The notes under the pieces were generated by a model that made no database searches, had not been told where the DNA came from, and saw nothing but the letters and a program-made list of their open reading frames with translations. A DNA stretch of 64,000 nucleotides from Natranaerovirga pectinivora (lineage in GTDB: Bacteria > Bacillota > Clostridia > Lachnospirales > DSM-24629). The DNA is taken from the NCBI RefSeq assembly GCF_004342165.1, contig NZ_SMAL01000003.1:62001-126000 (forward strand), in the 5' to 3' direction. Shown piece by piece: positions 53,828-62,900 of the stretch. How positions within the stretch are numbered: position 1 is the stretch's first letter; each line of letters begins with the position of its first letter. A program made the position numbers and the translations under genes.

Positions 53828-54145
53828 TTATTTACATTGACATTCATCTTTACAGATACAATCCTCTGTATTGGTTATGGTATTCATTAAAAACAACACC
53901 AGTTTATTGGCATTGGTATGATCTAGTGAATAATGACACCATAAACCATCCTTTCTACATTTCACTAACCCACATTCCATAAGAACTTTCATATGGTGAG
54001 ATAATGTAGGTTGTGTAAAATCAAACTCTTGTAAAATATCACAAGCGCATTTTTCGCCACAAGATAATATATCAATTATTTTTAGTCTATTTGTATCAGA
54101 TAATGCCTTAAATATCTTAGCATTTATTGTATAATCTTTTTCCAT
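53828..54145 (-). CDS. arsR: ArsR/SmtB-family metalloregulator
   Basis: A 105-residue winged-helix repressor. ILSCGEKCACDILQEFDFTQPTLSHHMKVL contains the CxC metalloid site in helix alpha-3 and the recognition helix. The C-terminus has additional cysteines (CICKDECQCK). It sits first in arsRDA, and a palindrome lies in its promoter spacer. Arsenite or a related metalloid is the probable inducer. Confidence 0.95.
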   Translation of the reverse strand: MEKDYTINAKIFKALSDTNRLKIIDILSCGEKCACDILQEFDFTQPTLSHHMKVLMECGLVKCRKDGLWCHYSLDHTNANKLVLFLMNTITNTEDCICKDECQCK

Positions 54146-54179
54146 AATTCACCTCTTATATAGACAACCATCTATGTAT

Positions 54180-54208
54180 ATTATAGATAATTATCTATGT
54201 ACTGTCAA
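54180..54208 (-). promoter_or_regulatory. Promoter and ArsR operator of arsRDA
   Basis: Minus strand TTGACA (54203-54208), 17 bp, TATAAT (54180-54185). The perfect 16-bp palindrome ATAGATAATTATCTAT (54183-54198) fills the spacer and overlaps the -10. Confidence 0.85.
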
Positions 54209-54303
54209 TGCAAATATCTAATTTTACAATTTCTTAACATCTTCTATATATACTATGTTCTATATAATAAAGTGTGCCCTTGCTTAAGAAAGAAACTTTA
54301 TAC

Positions 54304-54335
54304 AAAAAAATGATAGCTTATACCAACGCTATCAT
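54304..54335 (-). terminator. Terminator of the ABC exporter operon
   Basis: ATGATAGC / GCTATCAT with a leftward T7 run, after the permease stop codon. Confidence 0.85.
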
Positions 54336-54352
54336 TTCTAATTATTATATTA

Positions 54353-55114
54353 CTAACTCTGTAAATCATACCACTTAAACATTTTTGTCCCTAATAAAAA
54401 TAAAACAATGCTAACGCCTAATAAAAGAATTATTTCCATAGGAAATTCGAAGATGCTTTTTCCTGAAATCCAAACCCCTCTCATAACATATAAGCCATGA
54501 ATGATTGGATTAAATATTTCAGCTAAGGTTTTTATTCTTTCTGGAAACATTTCAGGAGGTAAAGCCATACCACCTAAGAACATTTGAATATAAAATACTA
54601 TTAATGCAACTGATTGATAAATACTGCTTTTGTTAAAGACACTACTTAAAAAGAAAGCAAGCGCAAACTGAAATATATTTATTATTAGAATTATAATAAT
54701 AACATTGATAAGATTGTTATAGGGCAAGGTCACACCTGTTGTTATAACAGCAGTAACGATTAGAGCCATTATACCTATAAATTGAAATATTAATACAGCT
54801 ACAAATAGTGTTCCTGCTACTTGAACGGGTTTATACCCCATTAATTTATATTTTATAAAAAAGTTATGCTCTTTATGACTTACAAGCATTTGACCAAAAA
54901 CCAATACAATGGTGTTGGTGATAACAATTGGGATATACGCAGGTAATAAAAAATAAACTGCATCAAAACTCCCATCATAAAACAATTCTCCTTCTAACAT
55001 ATTGCTAAAGAACAAATACATTAGAACTGGAAATGCCACAATAAAAAATATATTTAAATACTCTCTTATTTGTAATTTAAATTGATATATCATTAAAGCT
55101 CTTAATCTACTCAT
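54353..55114 (-). CDS. ABC-2 type permease
   Basis: A 253-residue membrane protein with six helices (beginning near residues 18, 48, 98, 130, 165 and 220). LMGYKPVQVAGTLF and the C-terminal ALPPEMFPERIKTLAEIFNPIIHGLYVMRGVWI are typical of ABC-2 permeases. The start MSRLRALM is chosen for GGGAGAA upstream and overlaps the ATPase gene by 8 bp; a start seven codons earlier is possible. It pairs with the ATPase gene upstream. Confidence 0.88.
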   Translation of the reverse strand: MSRLRALMIYQFKLQIREYLNIFFIVAFPVLMYLFFSNMLEGELFYDGSFDAVYFLLPAYIPIVITNTIVLVFGQMLVSHKEHNFFIKYKLMGYKPVQVAGTLFVAVLIFQFIGIMALIVTAVITTGVTLPYNNLINVIIIILIINIFQFALAFFLSSVFNKSSIYQSVALIVFYIQMFLGGMALPPEMFPERIKTLAEIFNPIIHGLYVMRGVWISGKSIFEFPMEIILLLGVSIVLFLLGTKMFKWYDLQS

Positions 55115-56015
55115 GGACAATTCTCCCTTCTTCATCTAATTTATACCCTGCAATTCTTAAAAAAACATCTTCTAAAGTTGGAGATTTAACCACTAAATTG
55201 TTAATGCCTACCTCATTAATCAATTCAGTTAGAACTTTTTCTTCCTCTCTCGTTCTAATTTGATATCTTCCATCTGTTAATGTAATGGCATTGTATTTCA
55301 TTAATTTAAAGCTGGCTTTATCATCCTTAATTTGAAACTCTATGATCTTTTCACCATTAGAATATTGCTCTATTGCAGCACTAACACCGCCCATATATGC
55401 CATTTTACCTTTATCTAAAATAATAATTCGATCTGCTAAATACTCTATTTCATCTAAAAAATGACTGGTTAGTATAATGGTTACATTTTTCTTTTGATTG
55501 ATTTCTTTTAATACTTCCCAAACCTTTCTCCTAGCAACAGGATCTAGCCCTGAAGTAAGTTCATCTAAAAAGACAACTTCTGGTTGATGAATTAAAGTTA
55601 ATAATATAGAAAGCCTCTGGGCCTTACCTCCTGATAAAAACTTTACATAATTGTTTTTTTCTTCTATCAACTCATATTCCTCTAACATTAAATCAATATC
55701 CACATCACTATTGGTTAACTTTTTATATAATTTACAAAGATCAATCACTTTAGCTTTGCTTTCATAAAAACTCTTTTGCATCTGTACCCCAATATGGTCA
55801 TACAAACTTTTGTGATCAAAAACAAATTCAACAGCCCCTGCATCTGGCTTATAAATATCAACCATTGAATTTATTAAAGTGCTCTTTCCTGCACCATTAT
55901 GTCCTACAATCCCAATAATCTCTCCCATATTCACATCAAAAGAAATATTATCTAAAGCAACTTTGTCTTTAAATCTCTTGGTTAGTCCACGAACTTTAAT
56001 CATCTCTTTAATCAT
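55107..56015 (-). CDS. ABC transporter ATPase
   Basis: A 302-residue nucleotide-binding protein: Walker A GHNGAGKST, signature LSGGKAQRL, Walker B VVFLDELTSGLD, and LTSHFLDEI. The Walker B has ELTSG where EPTSG is usual. A C-terminal ~70 residue domain follows. GGGGAG precedes the ATG. With the permease it forms a drug, peptide or ion exporter; the adjacent LytTR pair suggests that its expression is sensed, as in NatAB/NatKR-type arrangements, but this is inference. Confidence 0.92.
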   Translation of the reverse strand: MIKEMIKVRGLTKRFKDKVALDNISFDVNMGEIIGIVGHNGAGKSTLINSMVDIYKPDAGAVEFVFDHKSLYDHIGVQMQKSFYESKAKVIDLCKLYKKLTNSDVDIDLMLEEYELIEEKNNYVKFLSGGKAQRLSILLTLIHQPEVVFLDELTSGLDPVARRKVWEVLKEINQKKNVTIILTSHFLDEIEYLADRIIILDKGKMAYMGGVSAAIEQYSNGEKIIEFQIKDDKASFKLMKYNAITLTDGRYQIRTREEEKVLTELINEVGINNLVVKSPTLEDVFLRIAGYKLDEEGRIVHE

Positions 56016-56317
56016 AAGAATCTCCCCTTTACTAAAATCAATTAAATATCTTACCTATATCCTACCATTATAAATGATATTCGTTAAGATTTTTCACACC
56101 TCAAAACAGAGTGTTTAGACCCCAAATACCTATTTATATTCCAAGAAACCAATCTAAGGCACACTCACGTATCTTCAAGTTTATTTAAGAGATAAGTACT
56201 TAATTTGGCGTCGACCGGCTGAAAGGAAAGGCAGCCAAATTAAGTGCTTATCTCTTAAATAAACAACGGATAACAAAGAAGAGCGTATAAAAAAGTCTGC
56301 CTAATAAAAAAGACAGA
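56016..56317. other. Region upstream of the ABC exporter operon
   Basis: A 302-bp stretch holding the conserved-loop hairpin copy 2 (56179-56264) and the LytTR terminator. The part next to the ABC gene is AT-rich and must hold its promoter, which I cannot pin down. No gene seen. Confidence 0.6.
56179..56264 (+). repeat. Long hairpin with conserved 24-nt loop, copy 2
   Basis: Arms 56179-56209 and 56234-56264 pair over 31 positions, with one U-G if read rightward. The loop (56210-56233) is GTCGACCGGCTGAAAGG, A, AAGGCA, identical to copy 1 except for one base. Outer arm sequences of the copies are unrelated. Rightward it is antisense to both neighbouring genes. Confidence 0.85.
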
Positions 56318-56319
56318 CT
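56294..56319 (-). terminator. Terminator of the LytTR two-component operon
   Basis: AGTCTG / CAGACT with a leftward T6 run; overlaps the stop codon of the response regulator. Confidence 0.8.
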
Positions 56320-57031
56320 AACCCTTTAACAAATGAATTTTATCCTTAGTAATAAGAGCATTCTTACTCTCATCCGTTTCTTTAAAATAAATAATGTAAG
56401 AAGAATCTCCATAAGGTTCAATTTTACTCACATTTTTCAAATTCACAATATAAGACTTATGGGTTCTAAAGAAATTCTTAGGAAGCTTACTTTCAATCTC
56501 TCCTAGATTAGAACGGGTTGTATAACTCTTGTCATAGGTATGAACAAGAAGATCTTTATTATCCTTTTCAATATAATTGATTTCTGCCATATTAACAAAA
56601 ATATAATCCTGCTTCTCCTTAATCATTAATATATCATTGTCTTTTAACGAAGCTTCAAATTTATCACTATGGGATTCTTGAATGATTCTCTCCACATTTT
56701 CACTTACTCTAGAAAAATCAATAGGTTTTAAAATATAATCATAAGCTCTCATCTCATAAGAGTTAAAAGCATAATCTTGGAAGGCTGTTACAAAAATAAT
56801 CTTAATATCACTATTAAAAGACATCATAAGTTTGGCAGCTTCCAAGCCATCCATAATAGGCATATCGATATCTAAAAAGGCCACATCAATATCGTTTTTC
56901 TTCACAATAGAAAGGGCTTCCTCTCCATCTTTCGCCATATGTATCTCTTTTACTTGTGGATTTTCTTCTATGACTTTTTTTAACACTTTAACTGTATATT
57001 GGTCATCATCACAAATCAAAACATTAATCAA
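56318..57031 (-). CDS. LytTR-family response regulator
   Basis: A 237-residue regulator: receiver domain (1-120) with acidic DD pair, phosphoacceptor Asp in VAFLDIDMPIMDG and Lys in DYILKPI, then a LytTR DNA-binding domain (about 135-237; FVNMAEINYIEKDNKDLLVHT, FFRTHKSYIVNLKNVSKIE). Two bp downstream of its kinase. Likely controls a nearby gene set, with the ABC exporter the leading candidate. Confidence 0.94.
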   Translation of the reverse strand: MINVLICDDDQYTVKVLKKVIEENPQVKEIHMAKDGEEALSIVKKNDIDVAFLDIDMPIMDGLEAAKLMMSFNSDIKIIFVTAFQDYAFNSYEMRAYDYILKPIDFSRVSENVERIIQESHSDKFEASLKDNDILMIKEKQDYIFVNMAEINYIEKDNKDLLVHTYDKSYTTRSNLGEIESKLPKNFFRTHKSYIVNLKNVSKIEPYGDSSYIIYFKETDESKNALITKDKIHLLKG

Positions 57032-57033
57032 AA

Positions 57034-57711
57034 TTAATCCCTCAATTCTACTTCAAAAGTTATATTGTCTCCATTTTTATAAACTTGAATTTTTCCTTTG
57101 TATTGTTCTACTAAGTCTTTGACAATACTAAGACCATATCCCCTCCCACTCGAGGCTTTTGTAGAAACCCCTTGAGTGAAAAAATCATCCACGTTTTCTC
57201 CGTTTTCTTCATAGGGGTTAGTAATTTTAAAAATATATCCATCTAATTTTTCCCTATGCTCTAAGTGAAAGTAAATTCTTTGTGGTAAGTGATTGTGGGT
57301 AAGAATATATTCTATTGCATTTTCTAATAAATTTCCTATAATACTAGCAATATCCCAAGGTGTTATATTTTTTAGATTCACTCTACAATATTTTTCTACA
57401 ATAAATTCTATCCCTTTTTGATTGGCCAGTTCTTTTTTTGTATTGACTAAGGCTGTTAAACTTGGGTTCCCAAGACGTAAAAAATGTCCAGTAAAACGAT
57501 AATTATTTGCTATGCCTTGAAGATACTCTTTTGCCACTTCAACCTCTTCTAAGATTAACATTGACGTTACTGTCTGAATATGATTGATGTGATCATGACC
57601 TTGTTGACGCAAAAGATCTATTAAAGCTTCTGTATTTTTTAGGTCTGATTTAATCATTGCAAGTTCTTTATCCTTTTTAGAGAACTTAAATATCTCACTT
57701 AACCTTTTCAT
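57034..57711 (-). CDS. Soluble GHKL sensor histidine kinase
   Basis: A 225-residue kinase with no membrane helix. A short coiled-coil start is followed by the phosphorylation region LLRQQGHDHINHIQTVTSML (His of GHDHINH), which resembles the CitA/AgrC-type H-box. The ATP domain has NLLENAIEYI (N-box) and SSGRGYGLSIVKDLV (G-box). Lacking a transmembrane sensor, it probably senses a cytoplasmic signal or partner protein. Coupled to the LytTR regulator. Confidence 0.92.
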   Translation of the reverse strand: MKRLSEIFKFSKKDKELAMIKSDLKNTEALIDLLRQQGHDHINHIQTVTSMLILEEVEVAKEYLQGIANNYRFTGHFLRLGNPSLTALVNTKKELANQKGIEFIVEKYCRVNLKNITPWDIASIIGNLLENAIEYILTHNHLPQRIYFHLEHREKLDGYIFKITNPYEENGENVDDFFTQGVSTKASSGRGYGLSIVKDLVEQYKGKIQVYKNGDNITFEVELRD

Positions 57712-57791
57712 TTATATCTCCTAATTTCTCAGTAGGTTTATTTGTTATATTAATTATGTATAAGTATATTTCATTTGTCAATAAATCCTCA

Positions 57792-57902
57792 GAACAAAGT
57801 GACTTCTTCACTCTAAAACAGATTTGCTAACTTCTTATCTGAAGTCACCTTTGTTCTTGCGCATCAAGCTTTTTCTAACTTTGTTAGAAAAATGCAGCGC
57901 TT
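57792..57902. repeat. Two-hairpin dispersed element, copy 2
   Basis: GAACAAAGTGACTTC pairs with GAAGTCACCTTTGTTC (one bulge) across an inner stem CAGAT/ATCTG, followed by TTGCGCATC and a second hairpin TTTTTCTAAC/GTTAGAAAAA (57870-57892) and CAGCGC. It is in the same order as copy 1 at 4621-4725. Confidence 0.5.
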
Positions 57903-57954
57903 TTCATCAACTTATTACGTAATAGGAAATAAAACTTTCCTATTACATAATAAA

Positions 57955-57985
57955 AAGGGATAAATAGAAAATCTATTTACCCCTT
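57955..57985 (-). terminator. Terminator of the frameshifted surface protein gene
   Basis: GGGGTAAATAG / CTATTTATCCC with a leftward T5 run. Confidence 0.88.
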
Positions 57986-57995
57986 AAGTACTCAT

Positions 57996-58717
57996 TTATT
58001 TTTTTCTGGTTAAATAACTACCAATACCCCCACCTACAACAACTAAACCACCTAATAAGAAGTATATCATATTATTTTTTGATTCTTTTTCTTCTGCTTG
58101 TGATAATGTATCTTCACTAACACGTGTAATAATCATCTCACCTTCTACACCATCTGAAACAGTAGTTATATCTGCCACTGTAGTAGCATAAGGGAGTTCT
58201 CCTTCTGCAAACTCAAATACTATATCATCTGTTGTAGGTATAAGGTCTCTTGCCGGATCTGTGACTGTTGGCTCCATCATAGTTGTAGCCATAAAACCTT
58301 CTACTACTTTTACTTTATCATTTCCTATAATACTATATATATATTTTGCATTTTCTTCAGTGAATGGCGTAATACCTACTTCAACATAATTATCAAATGG
58401 TCCTGTATGGGTTACCATAAATCCTTGCTTGCTTATATCCTCGCTTTTTTCTTTAAATAAGACTATATCTAACTCTCGTTGTCTTTGAAGTATACTCTCA
58501 TCAATTTTTCTATCTTGCACTGGTGAGAAACTGGCCTGTCCGGTGAGTCAGGTGCTATTAATAATGCTCTATCGCCAACATCATAGATATATGCAGGCTC
58601 TTGGCCTGACATAGAACCAGAACTTCCATTCCCTTCATTAGCAAAGGATGCACCAGAAGACATTACCAATAGAGATACACCTAGTAAAACTGTTTTTATT
58701 AATTTTTTATTCATCAT
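57996..58717 (-). pseudogene. Frameshifted exported membrane-anchored protein
   Basis: One gene appears broken into two frames. The 5' part (58717 to about 58520) has AGGAGG, a signal peptide (1-26, MMNKKLIKTVLLGVSLLVMSSG) and YDVGDRALLIAPDSPDRPVS. The 3' part continues in another frame from about VQDRKIDESILQRQRELDIVLF to the C-terminal transmembrane helix and basic tail (MIYFLLGGLVVVGGGIGSYLTRKK). The frames cross near 58520-58535, consistent with loss of one base. The protein family is not recognised. A sequencing error cannot be excluded; no slippery heptamer is visible. Confidence 0.75.
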
Positions 58718-58962
58718 ATTTATTTCCTCCTTAAGATTATGTTTTTATATATGAACAATTGTTATGTTACATAAACTTCTTCACATTTTATTTCCCTTTT
58801 ATAATACTAAGCTATCCCCCCTTTAATTTCTTTTACAATACTTTGACGGGGATCAATCGAATTTGGTTCCAATTATACTTTAACAATACTTGGTAGATTT
58901 TTATATACAAAATTATGTAAGAAAGATATAATTATATGAGAGTCTCATTAAGGAGGGATTGG

Positions 58963-59205
58963 ATGAATTTTGATTATATGTTATTGTTTCATTTATTATT
59001 TTTAACAATCATCATCTTAAGTTTATATCATTTTACAATTAAAGCCGTCCATATCCAAAAATATAATTTTATTCTCGTCGTAGAGAGTATGCTCTTTAGT
59101 GATGTTCTAAAGTACAAAGAAAAACTACAAAAGGAAGATATCTTTTCTTTCCATAAATATGATATTTGGAGATTTATAGAGAAAACAAAAACAGTGTTCA
59201 TTTAA
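58963..59205 (+). CDS. Small membrane protein upstream of yidC-like gene
   Basis: An 80-residue protein with one N-terminal transmembrane helix (about 5-26, MLLFHLLFLTIIILSLYHF) and a cytosolic Lys/Glu-rich part. The start at 58963 follows AAGGAGG; nine residues before it are an unsupported extension. It is 35 bp upstream of the YidC-like gene, so both are probably on one transcript. No known domain recognised. Confidence 0.6.
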   Translation: MNFDYMLLFHLLFLTIIILSLYHFTIKAVHIQKYNFILVVESMLFSDVLKYKEKLQKEDIFSFHKYDIWRFIEKTKTVFI

Positions 59206-59240
59206 ACTCAAGAATAACAAATCATACTGGAGGTTAAATA

Positions 59241-59882
59241 ATGAACACTATAATGAATATATTACAAAATCTAATTGCTTTTATCAATCTATCAATTGGT
59301 GATGTTGGACTAACAATTGTGTTAATCACTTTATTTATAAAAATTATTTTAATGCCACTTTCTATCAAACAAAAAAACAGCATGGATTCTCAAAAAGAAA
59401 TGGCTACTGAGATGAATCGACTCAAAGAAAAATATAAGGATCAAAAAGAAATACTTGATCGAGAATTGTACAAATTAAGCGGTCAATATGCAAGTGGTAT
59501 GATGGGGTGTTTTTTGTCCTTTATACAATTGCCAATAATGTTATCTCTTTATAGAGCCATTATTAGTATGCCTATGGAGATTCCGACAACTCTTTTATTA
59601 CCTTGGATTAGTGATTTAAAAAGCCCTGATACTTATTTCATTATACCAGTTATAGCTTGTATCATCCAACTGTTACCCAATGTGTTCGGTCATATTAAAA
59701 TATTTAAAGATATTCCATTACCAAAATCAAATAAATCTATGCTTATGATCACACTATTAATAAACGGTATTTTTGTGTCCCAGGTTCCTGTTATAATCGG
59801 TATCTACTTTATAACATCTGGCCTTTATACTTTTTTTGAACAATTGATTTATTACTCTACTAAAGTAAAAAAGACTAGGTAA
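59241..59882 (+). CDS. YidC/Oxa1-family membrane insertase paralogue
   Basis: A 213-residue insertase-type membrane protein with about five helices. The signature starts at LFIKIILMPLSIKQKNSMDSQKEMATEMNRLKEKYKDQ, followed by GCFLSFIQLPIMLSLYRAI. Where the Bacillus YidC homologue has a conserved Arg in the hydrophilic groove, this protein appears to have Lys (FIKIIL). It is shorter than the usual 240-270 residues and lacks a lipoprotein signal. The gene is not in the rpmH-rnpA cluster, so it is likely a second copy. TGGAGG precedes the ATG. Confidence 0.9.
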   Translation: MNTIMNILQNLIAFINLSIGDVGLTIVLITLFIKIILMPLSIKQKNSMDSQKEMATEMNRLKEKYKDQKEILDRELYKLSGQYASGMMGCFLSFIQLPIMLSLYRAIISMPMEIPTTLLLPWISDLKSPDTYFIIPVIACIIQLLPNVFGHIKIFKDIPLPKSNKSMLMITLLINGIFVSQVPVIIGIYFITSGLYTFFEQLIYYSTKVKKTR

Positions 59883-59909
59883 TAAGATTTATTATATGGT
59901 GGAGAGCCT

Positions 59910-59948
59910 CAACAGGGATAGCTTAATTCTTTTAAGCTATCCCTGTTG
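59910..59948. terminator. Strong hairpin between yidC-like and GH94 genes
   Basis: Perfect 17-bp stem CAACAGGGATAGCTTAA / TTAAGCTATCCCTGTTG between convergent genes, without a U tract. It may act as a factor-assisted terminator or RNA-processing site. Confidence 0.6.
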
Positions 59949-59950
59949 AA

Positions 59951-62900
59951 CTATCCTAAATACACTTCTACATCATAACGCTCTTTTTTATTATCCAATT
60001 CAATACTCTTCTCATCAATCTTCACACCATCTACAATAATATAATCAATCTTCTTATGAACCCCTTTAGGGTTTTTAATGGTGATATGATAATAGGTATT
60101 GTTGAATCTGTATCGCATCTCATATTCCTTCCAGTCTTTTGGAATGCAAGGGTCTATTACCAATCGATTGCCTTTTTTCTTTAATCCTAAAATCTCTTCT
60201 AATCCTACTCGATACATCCAACCTGATGCACCTGTATACCCAGTCCATCCACCTCTTCGCATATGATGTGGTGTTGAATAGACATCTGCAGCTATAAGAT
60301 AAGGTTCTACTTTATAATTAAAACTTTCTATTGCAGTACTTGTATGGTTAATAGGATTGATTAAATTGTATAGTTTTTGTGCTTTATCCCCATCACCCAT
60401 TGCTGCAAAGGCATTGATAACCCAAGTTGCTGCATGGGTATATTGTCCACCATTTTCTCTTACACCTGGTACATAGGATTTGATATACCCTGGGCTTAAG
60501 TTACTGTTGTTAAATGGTGGTGTAAATAATAGAATCATCCCTTCATCTTTTTTAACAAGGTGCTTTTCAACAGATTCCATTGCCATTTTTTGTCTATCTT
60601 CTGAACCTGCTCCTGAGATTACTGCCCAAGATTGGGCTAAGGAGTCTATGGTACATTCTGAGTTTTCAATAGAACCTAATGGTGTACCATCATCGAAGTA
60701 AGCTCTTCGATACCATTTACCATCCCAAGCATGTTCTTCAATAGATTTGCCAATTTCTTTAGCAATTTCTTTGTACCTTTTGCCTCTTTCTTCATCCTTC
60801 ATTATTTTGCAAATGGAATCAAATTTGTTTAGGATATAGTATATAAACCAACCAAGCCATATACTTTCCCCTTTGCCTTTATTACCGACGGTGTTCATAC
60901 CATCATTCCAGTCACCTGAGCCCATAAGTGGAATGCCATGTTTACCAACTTTTATACCTCTTTCAATGGCTCTAATACAATGGTCATAAACTGTCCCTTT
61001 TTCTTCTGAAATACTCGGTATACCATATCGTTCATCTTCACCTTCTTCTAATAATGGTTCTTCTAGGAAGTGAACAACTTCATCTAAGATACTTTGATCT
61101 CCTGTATAGTTGACATACTCTGTGGTTACAAATGGCAACCATAATAAGTCATCTGAAAAACGTGTTCTAATGCCTTTGTCTCCTGGTACTGGATGCCACC
61201 AATGTTGTACATCTCCTTCTACATACTGATGAGCACAATGAAGCAATATTTGCTTTCTAGTAGCTTCAGGTATAACTGCCATTACATTCATGGAATCTTG
61301 TAATTGGTCTCTATACCCATATGCACCACCTGATTGATAGAAAGCTGATCTTGCCCATATTCTACAACCAAGGGTTTGATAAATGAGCCAATTATTAATT
61401 AATAAATCCATAGATTTATCTGGTGTTTTAACTTGTACAGTATCTAATAGTTCTTTCCATCTGTCTGTCACAGAAACTAAAGCATTCTTACAATATTTTA
61501 TATCTTTATAAGCCTTGCTTACTCTAGCCACTTCTTCTTCTGACATTTCCCTACCTAATAAGAAAACAAGTTCTTTTTCTTCATTAACATCTATTTCTAT
61601 ACTTACTTGAATGGCACCACAAGGGTCTAAAGCTGCTCCCACTCTATTGGATAAACTTACTCTGTCTAAAGCTTTTGGACTTTTCGCATCGCCATTTTCA
61701 CCTAGAAACTCTCTTCTATCTCCTGTATAGGACTTGATTTTTTCTGATGTTGATAAATACATAATCTGATTTTCAAAATCCATATTGTAACTGTTTTTTA
61801 TGCATAGACAGCCTTCATTATTCATATAAGTCTCAATAAATTGTTTGGTTACTTGTTCATTAACCCCTATTACTGGTCTTACATAGTAAGTTAATGTAAT
61901 GTTTCTTTTTACATCGGATTCATTTTTTAAGTGTATCAAACTTATTTTTATAGAGTCATCTTTTGGCACAAACATCGTTTGCTTTTGTTTTATACCATGG
62001 CTATAACTATCAAAACTAGAATAACCAATACCATGGGTCACAATATAATCCTCTGTTTCTCTTATAGGTGATGGTGTTATGCTCCACACCTCTCTATAAT
62101 CATCATCTCTTAAATAAACAACTTCATTAATAGGGTCAATAACCGGATCATTAGACCAAGGTGTTAATTTATTTTCTCTACTGTTATCCGCCCAAGTGAA
62201 TCCTGAACCTCTTTCTGTAACAGTAAAACCAAATTTTTCGTTGGCTACAATATTGGTCCAAGGGGCAGGCGTGTTTTTACTTTCAGTAAGTTTGATAATA
62301 TATTGATCCCCTTGGCTATTAAAACCACCATAGCCATTGTCATAAATAAGTTCTATTGGTATTTCTTTTTCAATCTTATACTTATAGCTGTCTAATTCTT
62401 TATAAACAATATTTGCTGGATACTCCACTTCTTCCATTTCTATTTGCTTTTGTAATGATCCATTTTCTTTGTTTATAATCATTCTTGCTACAGCATAGAA
62501 TAAGATCCTATCCTCTTCAGGGATTATAGAGGCATTACGTACATATATACCTCTCATATCGTGTCCAACTTTTGAGAATATGGTGTCTTGTATTTTATCT
62601 TGTAAAGGTTGTAAATAACTTCCTTCATCCTCATTTAGAATCAATAGATCAATATTTAAACCTTTCATTCTAAAAAATTCATGGGCGGATAACATTTCTT
62701 TTATAATATCAATATCTTCTTCACTCTTAATAACAACAAGAACAATTGGCAAATCTCCTGAGATACCATAAGCCCATAATCCTGGTTGTCCTTTTGTATT
62801 TTTCTTTATGACCTCTTCATATTTTTCCTTTGTAGGACTTAAAAACAAAATATGTTTAATCATTTCTTGATAAGTTGTGATTTGTTTTGCCGTCAATCCC

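Larger units (their letters stand above)
57712..57995. other. Hairpin-rich spacer
   Basis: This 284-bp spacer contains four consecutive hairpins: the dispersed two-hairpin element (57792-57902), an 18-bp stem with one mismatch at 57912-57953 (TTATTACGTAATAGGAAA with its complement) and the terminator at 57955-57985. No coding frame seen. Confidence 0.7.

Noticed and set aside
50697-56264. Retron, group II intron or IS200/IS605 ends as an explanation for the conserved-loop hairpins
   Set aside because: No reverse transcriptase, intron or transposase gene is in the window, and the arms differ between copies whereas transposon ends would match.
54353-57711. Firm assignment of natAB/natKR
   Set aside because: The layout is similar, but the ATPase and permease show no diagnostic sodium-exporter feature that I can verify.
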